64,000 nt of DNA from Anaerolineae bacterium (GTDB lineage: Bacteria > Chloroflexota > Anaerolineae > Anaerolineales > Villigracilaceae), in the NCBI GenBank assembly GCA_022013685.1, contig JAKLPV010000007.1, forward strand, positions 17,356 to 81,355, written 5' to 3'. The notes under the pieces are model-generated. The model was not told the origin of the DNA and did not search any database. It saw nothing but the letters and a program-made list of their open reading frames with translations. Both the position numbers and the translations under genes were made by a program. Of this stretch, positions 25,842 through 36,067 are shown piece after piece. Position 1 is the first letter of the stretch. The number at the start of each line of letters is the position of its first letter.

Positions 25842-26342
25842 ATGACTGCTGAACAAATCATCTTTTTCCTGACCGCTGCGCTGATCCTTATTTCAGCGCT
25901 GATGGTCGTCACGACCCGCAACCTGGTTCATGCGGCCCTGTGGCTGGTTTCAACCCTGTTTGGGGTGGCGGTACTGTTCGCTTCGCTCGATGCCACCTTT
26001 CTGGCGGTGGTACAGGTGGTGGTCTATATCGGCGCGATCGCGATCCTGTTCATTTTCGCTGTCATGCTGACCAATCGCAAACTGCTCGATAAAGTCTCGC
26101 AGACCAACACGGGCTGGCCTTGGGCGGCGCTGATCGCAATTGCTGCGTTTGCCGGGCTGGTTTTCCTGGTTGGAAAGATGCCCAATGCCGGCGCGCAAAG
26201 ATCTGAACTTTTCGGCGACCCGCTTGTGGCCCTTTCGCAAGCGCTGGTCTCACCGGATGCCTACGTGCTGGCCTTTGAAGTGGCGTCGATCATGCTGTTG
26301 GCGGCGCTGGTTGGCGCGGTCTACATCGCGAATCGCAAATAG
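25842..26342 (+). CDS. nuoJ: NADH-quinone oxidoreductase subunit J
   Basis: Five-helix membrane subunit. RNLVHAALWLVSTLFGVAVLFASLDATFLAVVQVVVYIGAIAILFIFAVML contains the conserved AxxYxGAIAxLFxF motif of the pi-bulge helix. 166 aa is normal. ATG 25842 with CTGGAGATT upstream. Followed after 13 nt by nuoK. Confidence 0.95.
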   Translation: MTAEQIIFFLTAALILISALMVVTTRNLVHAALWLVSTLFGVAVLFASLDATFLAVVQVVVYIGAIAILFIFAVMLTNRKLLDKVSQTNTGWPWAALIAIAAFAGLVFLVGKMPNAGAQRSELFGDPLVALSQALVSPDAYVLAFEVASIMLLAALVGAVYIANRK

Positions 26343-26355
26343 GAGACGCACAGAT

Positions 26356-26664
26356 ATGGTTCACTTATCCTGGTATATCTTCCTTTCGGCGGCGCTCTTC
26401 AGCATTGGCCTGTATGGCGTGCTGGCGCGCAAAAACGCGATTGCGATTTTGCTCGGCGTCGAACTGATGCTGAATGCTGCCAATATCAACCTGGTTTCGT
26501 TCTGGCGCTATGGCAACAACGCGCTGATGGGCGGGCAGGTTTTCTCGATTATCGTCTTTGCCGTTGCCGCCGCCGAAGTTGCGGTGGGACTGGCCCTGGT
26601 CATTGCCGTCTACCGCAGTCGCAACACGATTGTGGCCGATGAACTCGACCTTTTGAAGTGGTAG
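26356..26664 (+). CDS. nuoK: NADH-quinone oxidoreductase subunit K
   Basis: Three-helix subunit related to MnhC of Mrp antiporters. LLGVELMLNAANINLVSFWR carries the conserved glutamate (E in GVELML) and QVFSIIVFAVAAAEVAVGLALVIA the second. 102 aa. The track ORF begins 72 codons too early in a nuoJ shadow; ATG 26356 lies after AGGAGACGCACAGAT. Confidence 0.95.
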   Translation: MVHLSWYIFLSAALFSIGLYGVLARKNAIAILLGVELMLNAANINLVSFWRYGNNALMGGQVFSIIVFAVAAAEVAVGLALVIAVYRSRNTIVADELDLLKW

Positions 26665-26673
26665 GAGCGAACG

Positions 26674-28854
<2,181 letters not shown>

Positions 28855-28866
28855 AGGGAGTGGACA

Positions 28867-30387
28867 ATGGACTTCATTAGCACTCACCTGTTGACAACCA
28901 TCCTGTTCTTCCCCGTCCTGGCGGGGCTGGCCATCCTGTTCATCCCCAATGACCAGGCCAAGGCCATCCGCTGGACGGCTTTCCTTGCCAGCCTGGTTCC
29001 TTTGGGCCTGTCGGTCTGGTTGTGGACAAGTTTCAACTCGACCCTGCCAGGTTTCCAGTTCGAAGAGCAATATGAATGGTATGCCGCCATCAACTCGACC
29101 TTCCACCTCGGTGTGGACGGGCTTTCGCTCTCGATGGTTCTGTTGACCACTCTCCTGACCCCTCTGGCGATTTTGGCTTCCTTCAATATCAGTGATAGGG
29201 TCAAGGCTTACATGATCCTGTTCCTGTTGCTCGAGACGGGCATGCTGGGCGTTTTCATGGCTCTCGACCTGCTGATTTTCTTCGTCTTCTGGGAAATTGG
29301 CCTCGTGCCCATGTACTTCCTGATCAACCAGTGGGGTTCGGCCAATCGCAACTATGCTTCACTCAAGTTCTTCATCTATACCATGGCCGGGTCGCTTGGC
29401 CTGCTGCTGGCGATCCAGATGCTGGGTGTTCTCTTCCAGACTTATGACATTGTCGCCCTGGCTGAACGCTGGACAACGCTCGAGACGGCCACCCTGCTTG
29501 GGCTTTCGACCGGCACGGTCAAAACGGTTGCTTTCTGGGCCTTTGTGATTGCCTTTGCCATCAAGGTTCCGGTCTGGCCCTTCCACACCTGGCTGCCGGA
29601 TGCGCATACCGAGGCCCCGACAGCCGGTTCGATGATCCTGGCGGGCGTGCTGCTCAAACTCGGTGCCTACGGTTTCCTGCGCCTGGTGCTGCCGTTCTAT
29701 CCGGCGGAATCGGCCCAGTTTGCCGGAGTTCTGGCTTTCCTGGCGGTGATGGCGATCATCTTCGGCGCGTTCGGCGCTTACGGTCAGACGGATTTCAAAC
29801 GCCTGGTGGCCTACTCGTCCATCAACCACATGGGATTTGTCCTGCTCGGCATCGCCGCCGCTGCCAAAGCGGTTGGCACGCTCGATGCGACCATTGCCTT
29901 GAACGGCGCGGTCTTGCAAATGTTCAATCACGGCCTTTCGGCGGCAGGCATGTTCTTCCTGGTCGGTGTGATTTACGAGCGCACCCACACCCGCGACCTG
30001 CGCCAGTTTGGCGGTTTGTTCCCGCTCATGCCGGTCTACGGCACCATCCTGATTTTTGTCAGCATGGCTTCGCTTGGCTTGCCTGGCTTGAACGGCTTTG
30101 TCTCCGAGTTTATGATCGTGCGGGGCGCATGGGCCATCCTGCCCGTTTTCACCGCCCTTGCCATGCTCGGCCTGTTGATGACCGGCGCTTATATCCTGAA
30201 AGGGATCAAGGACGTCTTGCACGGGCCGCTCAATGAGCATTGGGCCCACGGCGAACATCGCCTGACTGAAATTAATATCCGCGAAATCCTTGTTATGGCT
30301 CCGCTGATGATTCTTATCCTGGTGATCGGCATCTGGCCGATGTGGATTTTGGATGTCATCAACAGAGCCATGATGATGTTGTTCTAG
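28867..30387 (+). CDS. nuoM: NADH-quinone oxidoreductase subunit M, first copy
   Basis: Proton-pumping antiporter-like membrane subunit. Conserved residues are intact: FFVFWEIGLVPMYFLI (Glu, helix 5), AFAIKVPVWPFHTWLPDAHTEAP (Lys, helix 7), LLKLGAYGFLR (Lys, helix 8) and TDFKRLVAYSSINHMGF. 506 aa. ATG 28867 with AAAGGGAGTGGACA upstream. It looks like a fully competent NuoM. Confidence 0.95.
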   Translation: MDFISTHLLTTILFFPVLAGLAILFIPNDQAKAIRWTAFLASLVPLGLSVWLWTSFNSTLPGFQFEEQYEWYAAINSTFHLGVDGLSLSMVLLTTLLTPLAILASFNISDRVKAYMILFLLLETGMLGVFMALDLLIFFVFWEIGLVPMYFLINQWGSANRNYASLKFFIYTMAGSLGLLLAIQMLGVLFQTYDIVALAERWTTLETATLLGLSTGTVKTVAFWAFVIAFAIKVPVWPFHTWLPDAHTEAPTAGSMILAGVLLKLGAYGFLRLVLPFYPAESAQFAGVLAFLAVMAIIFGAFGAYGQTDFKRLVAYSSINHMGFVLLGIAAAAKAVGTLDATIALNGAVLQMFNHGLSAAGMFFLVGVIYERTHTRDLRQFGGLFPLMPVYGTILIFVSMASLGLPGLNGFVSEFMIVRGAWAILPVFTALAMLGLLMTGAYILKGIKDVLHGPLNEHWAHGEHRLTEINIREILVMAPLMILILVIGIWPMWILDVINRAMMMLF

Positions 30388-30399
30388 CCGAGGTGCGCG

Positions 30400-31914
30400 A
30401 TGCAATTTCCAATTCTTAGTGTCATTGTCTTTACCCCACTGGTCGCCGCGCTGATCATCTTCCTGATGAATGGCGAGCGCAAAAATGAGATCCGCGTCAC
30501 GGCCCTGGCCGCTGCGGTCTTTGCGCTCATCCTGTCGGTCTGGGTCTACTTTTCTTACGACCATGCCGCAGCGGGCTACCAGTTCATCGAAAAAGTGGAC
30601 TGGCTGCCGGTGCTGGGTATTTCCTACCACGTCGGCGTGGACGGGATCAGCACCCCGCTCGTCCTGCTGACCGGTTTGGTCATGTTCACCGGCGTGCTGA
30701 TTTCGTGGGGCATCGATGATCGCCCGCGCGAATTCTTCGCCTTCCTGTTCCTGCTTGCGGGCGGCGTCTTCGGCGTTTTCGTGGCGCTCGACCTGTTCAT
30801 GTTGTTCTTCTTCTATGAGATCGCTGTCTTCCCGATGTATTTGTTGATCGCCATCTGGGGCTGGAAACAGACCCGCGAGTATGCGGCCATGAAACTGACT
30901 CTGTACCTGTTCCTGGGCTCGGTTTTTGCCCTGGTCGGTGCGCTGGCCATGTACTGGCAGGTTGGCCTGAACACCGGCGTCTACAGCTTCGACATGCTTA
31001 TGATGGAAAAAGCCGGTGCGATGGCGGGCATGGTCACCATCTTTGGTTACTCGATCCCTTTCCAGGTTTTCTGGTTCCTGCCGGTCTTTCTCGGCTTTGC
31101 CATCCTGGGCGGTATCTTCCCTTTCCACAATTGGTCGCCTGACGGTCACGTGGCCGCTCCGACCGCGGTTTCGATGTTCCACGCTGGTGTGCTGATGAAG
31201 CTGGGCGCGTTTGCCGCCCTGCGCGTCGGTATCATGCTTTTGCCTGAAGGCGCACAATACTGGCAGTGGCTGATCATGGGCCTGGCGCTGGTCAACGTGG
31301 TTTATGGCGCCTTTATCGCCATGATCCAGACCGACTTCAAGTACATCATCGGCTTCTCCTCCGTTTCACATATGGGCCTGGTCATGCTCGGCTTCGCCAC
31401 CCTCAATCGCGAGGGCATGGTCGGCGCGGGCTTGCAGATGTTCTCACACGGCGTAATGACGGCGCTCTTCTTTGCTGCCGTCGGCATGGTTTATGACCGC
31501 GCCCATACCCGCCAGCTCCCCGACCTGGGTGGCATGGTCAAGCCGTTGCCCTGGGTGGCGATTTCCTTCATCATCGGCGGCCTGGTTTCGATGGGTATGC
31601 CCGGCCTGTCCGGTTTTGTGGCTGAATTTCCCATTTTTATGGGCGTTTGGAAAACACAGTGGGTGGTGGCTGTGATCGCCTCGCTTTCGATTGTTATCAC
31701 AGCGGCCTACGTTTTGATCGCCATCCGGCGCGTTTTCTTCGGTGATATGCCTGCCCAGTTTGAAGGCCACATCACCCCAATTTCTGTTCTCGATAAAATA
31801 GCTCTGGGGACGCTGTGTGTGGTCATGTTTGCCCTGGGTATGTTCCCCGCGCTGATGGCTCCATTGGTCGAATTGGGCGTCCAAAACGTGCTGCGACTTT
31901 TGGGAGGTGCATAA
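30400..31914 (+). CDS. nuoM: NADH-quinone oxidoreductase subunit M, second divergent copy
   Basis: A second NuoM-type subunit, 504 aa. Overall layout matches copy one (LFFFYEIAVFPMYLLIAIWG with Glu; HAGVLMKLGAFAALR with Lys; TDFKYIIGFSSVSHMGLVMLG), but the helix-7 segment reads FAILGGIFPFHNWSPDGH where copy one reads FAIKVPVWPFHTWLPDAH. The conserved proton-path Lys is therefore Leu. Tandem nuoM genes mark the so-called 2M complex I described in other lineages, proposed to carry an extra pumping unit. The Lys loss makes pumping by this copy uncertain. Starts 12 nt after the first nuoM. Confidence 0.93.
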   Translation: MQFPILSVIVFTPLVAALIIFLMNGERKNEIRVTALAAAVFALILSVWVYFSYDHAAAGYQFIEKVDWLPVLGISYHVGVDGISTPLVLLTGLVMFTGVLISWGIDDRPREFFAFLFLLAGGVFGVFVALDLFMLFFFYEIAVFPMYLLIAIWGWKQTREYAAMKLTLYLFLGSVFALVGALAMYWQVGLNTGVYSFDMLMMEKAGAMAGMVTIFGYSIPFQVFWFLPVFLGFAILGGIFPFHNWSPDGHVAAPTAVSMFHAGVLMKLGAFAALRVGIMLLPEGAQYWQWLIMGLALVNVVYGAFIAMIQTDFKYIIGFSSVSHMGLVMLGFATLNREGMVGAGLQMFSHGVMTALFFAAVGMVYDRAHTRQLPDLGGMVKPLPWVAISFIIGGLVSMGMPGLSGFVAEFPIFMGVWKTQWVVAVIASLSIVITAAYVLIAIRRVFFGDMPAQFEGHITPISVLDKIALGTLCVVMFALGMFPALMAPLVELGVQNVLRLLGGA

Positions 31915-33360
31915 ATGAGTGTCAATTTACTGGCAATCCTGCCTGAAGTCTTGATGCTGGTGCTCGGCATCCTCATCCTTGTGCTTGATCCTTTGTGGAA
32001 GGATGAGAAGCGCCGCCTGAACCTCGGTTGGCTGACCGCAGGCGGCTTGTTTGCCGTCCTGGCGATCAGCGTTTTTCTTGGTCGCCCTGGCGCGGAGGGC
32101 GTTTTGGCCTGGGGCGGTATGATCCGCTTTGACATGCTGGCCTACGCCTTCAAGCTGTTCTTCATCTTTGCCGCCGCCATCTCTGCCCTGTTTATGATGG
32201 ATGTGGAAGGCGTCTCCCGCCGGGCCGAAGCCTTTGTGCTCTTGCTGGCATCGACGATTGGTATGAGCCTGATGGCCTCTGCCTCGGACCTGGTCATGCT
32301 TTACCTGGCGATTGAGACCACCTCCATTCCGCTCTATGTTTTGGCCGGGTTCCTGCTCGATGACAAAAAATCCGTCGAAGCCGGTTTCAAGTACCTGCTC
32401 TTTGGCGCGATGACTTCTGCCATCCTGCTTTATGGCCTGACCCTGGTTTACGGTTTCGGTGGCGCGACCTCCTTCGATGAGCTTGGCAAGCAATTCGCCT
32501 CGCCGACACCCTTCTCGATTGGTGTTCTGCTCCTCTTGGTGGTTGGCCTGGGCTTCAAGCTCTCCCTGGCTCCTTTCCACTTTTGGGCACCCGATACCTA
32601 CGAAGGCGCGCCGACCCCGGTGGCCGGTTTCCTTTCGACGGCCTCCAAGGCCGCTGGTTTTGCCGTCCTGGCCCGCCTGTTCCTGACGACTTTTGGCTCT
32701 ACTGCTGAGCAATGGCAGATGATCCTAGCGATTTTGGCTGCCGTAACCATGATCCTTGGTAACCTGGTGGCCCTGGCCCAAAAGAACCTCAAACGCCTGC
32801 TGGCTTACTCATCGATTGCCCATGCAGGTTATGCCCTGCTGGGCGTGATCGCCGCTTCGTCATTGGGCGTTGCTTCGGCAGTTTACTACCTGTTGGCTTA
32901 CATCCTGACCAACCTGGCCGCCTTTGGCATTGTTGCCATCGTTGGGCGCACGATTGGTTCGGATGATGTTCGCGCCTATGATGGCCTCAGTCGCCGCTCG
33001 CCCTACCTGGCCCTGGCCATGCTGGTGGCTTTCCTGTCGCTTTCGGGCATGCCGCCTTTCGGTGGTTTTGTCGGAAAATTCCTGGTCTTCTTTGCCGCCA
33101 TCCAGGCCGGTTGGACATGGCTGGTTGTGATTGGTATCGTCACTTCCATCGTGGGTGTTTACTACTACCTGACGGTCATGAAATACGTTTACCTGTATCG
33201 CATGGAAGGTGAGGATGAAGAATCACACCCTATTGCGATTTCGCGCCCGCACCTAGTTGCGATCGGCGTGCTAACGCTGGGCATCATCCTGGTCGGGACG
33301 ATTCTCATTCCTTGGTTTGGTCTCTCCACCGACGCCGCGGCCATCCTGTTTGTCAAGTAA
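31915..33360 (+). CDS. nuoN: NADH-quinone oxidoreductase subunit N
   Basis: Third antiporter-like subunit, next to NuoK in the membrane arm. YLAIETTSIPLYVLAGFLLDDKKSVEAGFKYLLFGAMTSAILLYG, GFKLSLAPFHFWAPDTYEGAPTPVAGFLSTASKAAGF (conserved Lys) and AQKNLKRLLAYSSIAHAGYALLG are typical. 481 aa. ATG abuts the nuoM stop. Last gene of the nuo run; a clear terminator follows. Confidence 0.95.
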   Translation: MSVNLLAILPEVLMLVLGILILVLDPLWKDEKRRLNLGWLTAGGLFAVLAISVFLGRPGAEGVLAWGGMIRFDMLAYAFKLFFIFAAAISALFMMDVEGVSRRAEAFVLLLASTIGMSLMASASDLVMLYLAIETTSIPLYVLAGFLLDDKKSVEAGFKYLLFGAMTSAILLYGLTLVYGFGGATSFDELGKQFASPTPFSIGVLLLLVVGLGFKLSLAPFHFWAPDTYEGAPTPVAGFLSTASKAAGFAVLARLFLTTFGSTAEQWQMILAILAAVTMILGNLVALAQKNLKRLLAYSSIAHAGYALLGVIAASSLGVASAVYYLLAYILTNLAAFGIVAIVGRTIGSDDVRAYDGLSRRSPYLALAMLVAFLSLSGMPPFGGFVGKFLVFFAAIQAGWTWLVVIGIVTSIVGVYYYLTVMKYVYLYRMEGEDEESHPIAISRPHLVAIGVLTLGIILVGTILIPWFGLSTDAAAILFVK

Positions 33361-33376
33361 GGACTGATTTGCGAGC

Positions 33377-33415
33377 GCCACCCTCCGCCAAAATGGGGAG
33401 GGTGGCCTGGTTTTT
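33377..33415 (+). terminator. Terminator after nuoN
   Basis: Perfect 10-bp stem GCCACCCTCC / GGAGGGTGGC, 10-nt loop, then CTGGTTTTTA. Confidence 0.85.
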
Positions 33416-33425
33416 ATCCACAAAA

Positions 33426-33457
33426 GCCCTGAACGGAGCGCCAATACAGTCGATGAA
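33426..33457. repeat. Decayed copy of repeat E core
   Basis: GCCCTGAACGGAGCGCCAAT...GTCGATGAA resembles the GCCCTGAGCGGAGC...GTCGAAGGGC core seen in femAB, with several changes. Weak match. Confidence 0.4.
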
Positions 33458-33508
33458 TCAGCCAAAAGCTATTCGCCCTTTTCTACTCTACTTTGTGTAC
33501 TTCTGTAC

Positions 33509-33538
33509 TGGACTTCATAAAAGTCCTTGTGATATAAT
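33509..33538 (+). promoter_or_regulatory. Promoter of the ATP synthase membrane-sector genes
   Basis: Extended -10 TGATATAAT (33530-33538) with TGGACT about 18 bp upstream. GGACTT-CATAA-AAGTCC forms a small inverted repeat in the spacer. The ATG at 33548 is only 9 nt after the -10, so the message is nearly leaderless. Confidence 0.6.
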
Positions 33539-33547
33539 CCGCAACGC

Positions 33548-33838
33548 ATGAGCCAGCCAACCAATCAGAACAATAACGCCTTTAATATGACCCTGGCCAC
33601 GGTCGTCGGCCAGGTCGGTTGCCTGACACCCATCATCCTTATCGGTGCGCTGTTTGCGGGGTTGTGGTTGGATAAGGTTCTTGAAACCAGGCCTTTATTT
33701 ACAATTATTTTTATTGTTGTCAGTGCTCCGGTTGCGGTGCTTGTGCTGGTTTTTATTGTGCGCAAGGCTACCAACCGCTTGAAACCTGTCTCTACGAACG
33801 AAGCCAAATCTCTTGAGGAGGAAGTAAATCGTGAGTGA
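33548..33838 (+). CDS. AtpI/AtpZ-like ATP synthase-associated protein
   Basis: 96-aa two-helix membrane protein (VGQVGCLTPIILIGALFAGLWLDKVLETRPLFTIIFIVVSAPVAVLVLVFIVRKA) in front of atpB, in the place of AtpI/AtpZ, which help c-ring assembly or carry Mg/Ca. The LAGLWLDxxL...xP motif is typical of the AtpZ/AtpQ group. Very short 5' leader behind an extended -10. It overlaps atpB by 8 nt. Confidence 0.8.
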   Translation: MSQPTNQNNNAFNMTLATVVGQVGCLTPIILIGALFAGLWLDKVLETRPLFTIIFIVVSAPVAVLVLVFIVRKATNRLKPVSTNEAKSLEEEVNRE

Positions 33839-34826
33839 AAAACCCAAGAAACGAGTGTGGGCGCGCTGGGTCGTGCTTGCGGCCATTATTCTGGGCTTAT
33901 TCTTGTTTACCGGTTTCTTTGGAATCGGTCTCGGGATCAAGCCCATTATGCCGCATGTCTACCTGCCCGGCGAAAAATTGAGTGAGACCCCGTTGTTTGG
34001 CGGCTTCTACATTACCAACACTTTTGTGGGCCTTATTCTGGCCGACATCGTTGTAATTTTGCTTGCCATTGGTGTTTCCCGTGGGGTTAAAAATGGCAAA
34101 ATGGTGCTGACCGGCATCTCTGGCGCTGTCGAAGCCCTGATGGAAATGCTTTATGGCATTACCGAAGGCACAGCCGGAAAATGGGCCAAGCAGATTTTTC
34201 CCTGGTTTGCCACGATCACCCTGTTGGTGCTGGCTGCCAACTGGTCTGGCTTGATCCCCGGCAACGAAACCATTGGACTGGTACACCACTATGACGGCCA
34301 CGGATACGACCTCAAACAGGTTGGGCCGTTTACCACCATCTGGGACGAATCTACGGCTGGCGATGAACATCATGGCGACTACGCCATTATCCCATTCCTG
34401 CGTCCCGTTTCGACCGACTTGAACTTCACCTTTGCCCTGGCTGTGGTGGCGGTGGTGATGATCCAGTACTTCGGTTTTAAAGCGCAAGGCGTGAATTATC
34501 TGACCAAGTTCTGGAACACCAAGACCCTGTTCAGCAAGCCGATTTTTGGCGTGATCGACTTCGGCGTCGGCTTGCTCGAACTGGTTTCCGAATTTTCGAA
34601 AGTGCTCTCGTTTGCCTTCCGTCTTTTCGGTAACATGTTCGCAGGCGCAGTACTGTTGTTTGTTATTGGTTCTCTGGTGCCGGTTTTTGCCCAGTCCATG
34701 TTCTATTTGTTGGAATTCTTTGTCGGTCTCATCCAGGCGATCGTGTTCGGTATGTTGACCATGGTATTCATGGCACAGGCCACGCAGGGTCACGGCGACG
34801 AACACCACGAAGAAGCGCACGCGTAA
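33831..34826 (+). CDS. atpB: ATP synthase F0 subunit a
   Basis: Stator subunit with the proton half-channels. The essential arginine is in SFAFRLFGNMFAGAVLL, and LEFFVGLIQAIVFGMLTMVFMAQAT is the last helix. VLAANWSGLIPGNETIGL is the conserved early loop. 331 aa, longer than E. coli (271), with an outer loop rich in His and Asp (VHHYDGHGYDLKQVG...DEHHGDYAI). GTG 33831 is chosen because GAGGAGGAAGTAAATC precedes it; it overlaps the AtpI-like gene. Confidence 0.95.
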   Translation: MSEKPKKRVWARWVVLAAIILGLFLFTGFFGIGLGIKPIMPHVYLPGEKLSETPLFGGFYITNTFVGLILADIVVILLAIGVSRGVKNGKMVLTGISGAVEALMEMLYGITEGTAGKWAKQIFPWFATITLLVLAANWSGLIPGNETIGLVHHYDGHGYDLKQVGPFTTIWDESTAGDEHHGDYAIIPFLRPVSTDLNFTFALAVVAVVMIQYFGFKAQGVNYLTKFWNTKTLFSKPIFGVIDFGVGLLELVSEFSKVLSFAFRLFGNMFAGAVLLFVIGSLVPVFAQSMFYLLEFFVGLIQAIVFGMLTMVFMAQATQGHGDEHHEEAHA

Positions 34827-34928
34827 TTTTCGGGCGAGGTTTGCCCGGGTAAACACTATCTCACTGTGGCGCGATTTGTTCTAGCAAATCGTCCCGCCCG
34901 GAAACGACTAAACGGAGGATTATCTACT

Positions 34929-35156
34929 ATGGAAGCTGAAGCCGCAAAATTGATTGGCGCCGGTCTGGCGATGATTGGCGCGATTGGCGCGGGTGCTGGT
35001 ATCGGAATTGTAACTGGCGGCGCTGTGCAGGCCATGGGCCGCAATCCCGATGCCACCGGCACCATCCAGACCAACATGATTTTGGGAATTGCCTTTGCTG
35101 AAGCCGTTGCCATCTATTGCCTGGTGGTGGCGCTCCTGATTTTGTTCGTATTCTAA
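34929..35156 (+). CDS. atpE: ATP synthase F0 subunit c
   Basis: Two-helix proteolipid of the rotor ring, 75 aa. The ion-carrying Glu lies in ILGIAFAEAVAIYCLV, the polar loop is MGRNPDA, and the first helix is Gly-rich (GAIGAGAGIGIVTGG). No Gln/Ser sodium-ligand pattern around the Glu, which suggests proton use. The track start 34866 is too early; ATG 34929 follows AAACGGAGGATTATCTACT. Confidence 0.95.
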   Translation: MEAEAAKLIGAGLAMIGAIGAGAGIGIVTGGAVQAMGRNPDATGTIQTNMILGIAFAEAVAIYCLVVALLILFVF

Positions 35157-35171
35157 AACTAGGAGGTTGCT

Positions 35172-35906
35172 TTGGATGCATTAGGTCTTAATTTACCCTT
35201 TTTCCTGGTTCAGGTTGTCAACCTGATCATTGTCTATGTGGTGGTCGCCAAGTGGATTGTTGGCCCGATTTCCGGCCTGCTTGAAAAACGCCGCGCTACG
35301 ATCTCCCAGGGTCTTGAAGATGCCCGTGAAGCTGCCGATGCCCGCGCCAACGCCGAAAAAGAAGCTGAAAAGATCCTGGCCGAAGCCCAGGCCAAGGCCG
35401 CCAGTTTGGTGCGTGAAGCAACCGAACGCGCCGAAGTTGCTGGCCGCGATGTGAAAGCTGTCGCCGAAGCTGAAGCTGACAAGGCCCGCGAAAAGGCCCT
35501 GGTTGAAGTTGAAGAAGAGCGCAACCGTATCCTGGGTGACTTACGTGGACAGGTTGCCGCCCTTTCGATTGCCGCCACTCAAAAATTGGTTGGCGAAACC
35601 CTTGATGAGAAACGTCAACACACGCTGATCGACGAATTCTTCTCGGGTGTCAAATCTGGCAAGGTGCTTGTCATGGAAGGCGCAAGTGTCGCCGGGCAGT
35701 CTGCTGAAATCACCAGCGCCCTGCCGCTGACGCCCGCCGAGCAGGAAGTGGTCAAGAAAGATGTGCTTGCCAAGTCTGGCGCGGCAGCGGTCACTTTCCG
35801 CGTTGACACGTCCATCCTGGGCGGTCTGGTCATTCGCGTTGGCGACAAAGTGCTGGATGGTTCGGTTGCGGGCAAGCTCGAAGGCCTGCGCGCCAACCTG
35901 CGCTAA
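35172..35906 (+). CDS. atpF: ATP synthase subunit b fused to the C-terminal part of delta
   Basis: 244-aa stator protein. Residues 1-30 form the membrane helix of subunit b (LPFFLVQVVNLIIVYVVVAKWI). Residues 31-150 are the long charged coiled coil (LEKRRATISQGLEDAREAADARANAEKEAEKIL...). From about 165 the sequence is the C-terminal domain of delta (SALPLTPAEQEVVKKDV...SILGGLVIRVGDKVLDGSVAGKLEGL). The N-terminal six-helix domain of delta is missing. TTG 35172 is the start: AGGAGG sits 5 nt before it, and the nearby ATG 35176 is out of frame. alpha, gamma, beta and epsilon genes do not follow. Confidence 0.93.
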   Translation: MDALGLNLPFFLVQVVNLIIVYVVVAKWIVGPISGLLEKRRATISQGLEDAREAADARANAEKEAEKILAEAQAKAASLVREATERAEVAGRDVKAVAEAEADKAREKALVEVEEERNRILGDLRGQVAALSIAATQKLVGETLDEKRQHTLIDEFFSGVKSGKVLVMEGASVAGQSAEITSALPLTPAEQEVVKKDVLAKSGAAAVTFRVDTSILGGLVIRVGDKVLDGSVAGKLEGLRANLR

Positions 35907-35927
35907 ATTTCTATCGAAACGAACTCT

Positions 35928-35962
35928 AACAGGTCGGGAAACTCTCCCGGCCTGTTTTTTTT
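35928..35962 (+). terminator. Strong terminator ending the atp run
   Basis: AACAGGTCGGGA / TCCCGGCCTGTT stem (one G-T pair), 5-nt loop, eight T. It shows the operon stops before the F1 genes. Confidence 0.92.
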
Positions 35963-35995
35963 GTTGAGTAGATGCTGAAATTATAGCGGGAACAT

Positions 35996-36047
35996 GCCCC
36001 TCCCCTAAATTCCCGGTTTTGGAATTTGGGGGAAGCCGGGAGGGGGC
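35996..36047. repeat. Dispersed palindrome family A upstream of murE
   Basis: CCCTAAATTCC / GGAATTTGGGGG arms with a CGGTTTT loop and a GCCGGGAGGGGG tail; nested outer CCCCTCCC / GGGAGGGG pairing. Same order as 9572-9620. Ends 20 nt before the murE start. Confidence 0.8.
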
Positions 36048-36067
36048 TTTTATGGTAAAACATCCCC

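Noticed and set aside
29359-31257. 632-aa minus-strand ORF
   Set aside because: Antisense shadow of the two nuoM genes, low-complexity charged sequence.
35096-35156. Sodium-type c subunit
   Set aside because: The residues around the ion-binding Glu (AFAEAVA) lack the Gln and Ser/Thr ligands of sodium-binding c rings.
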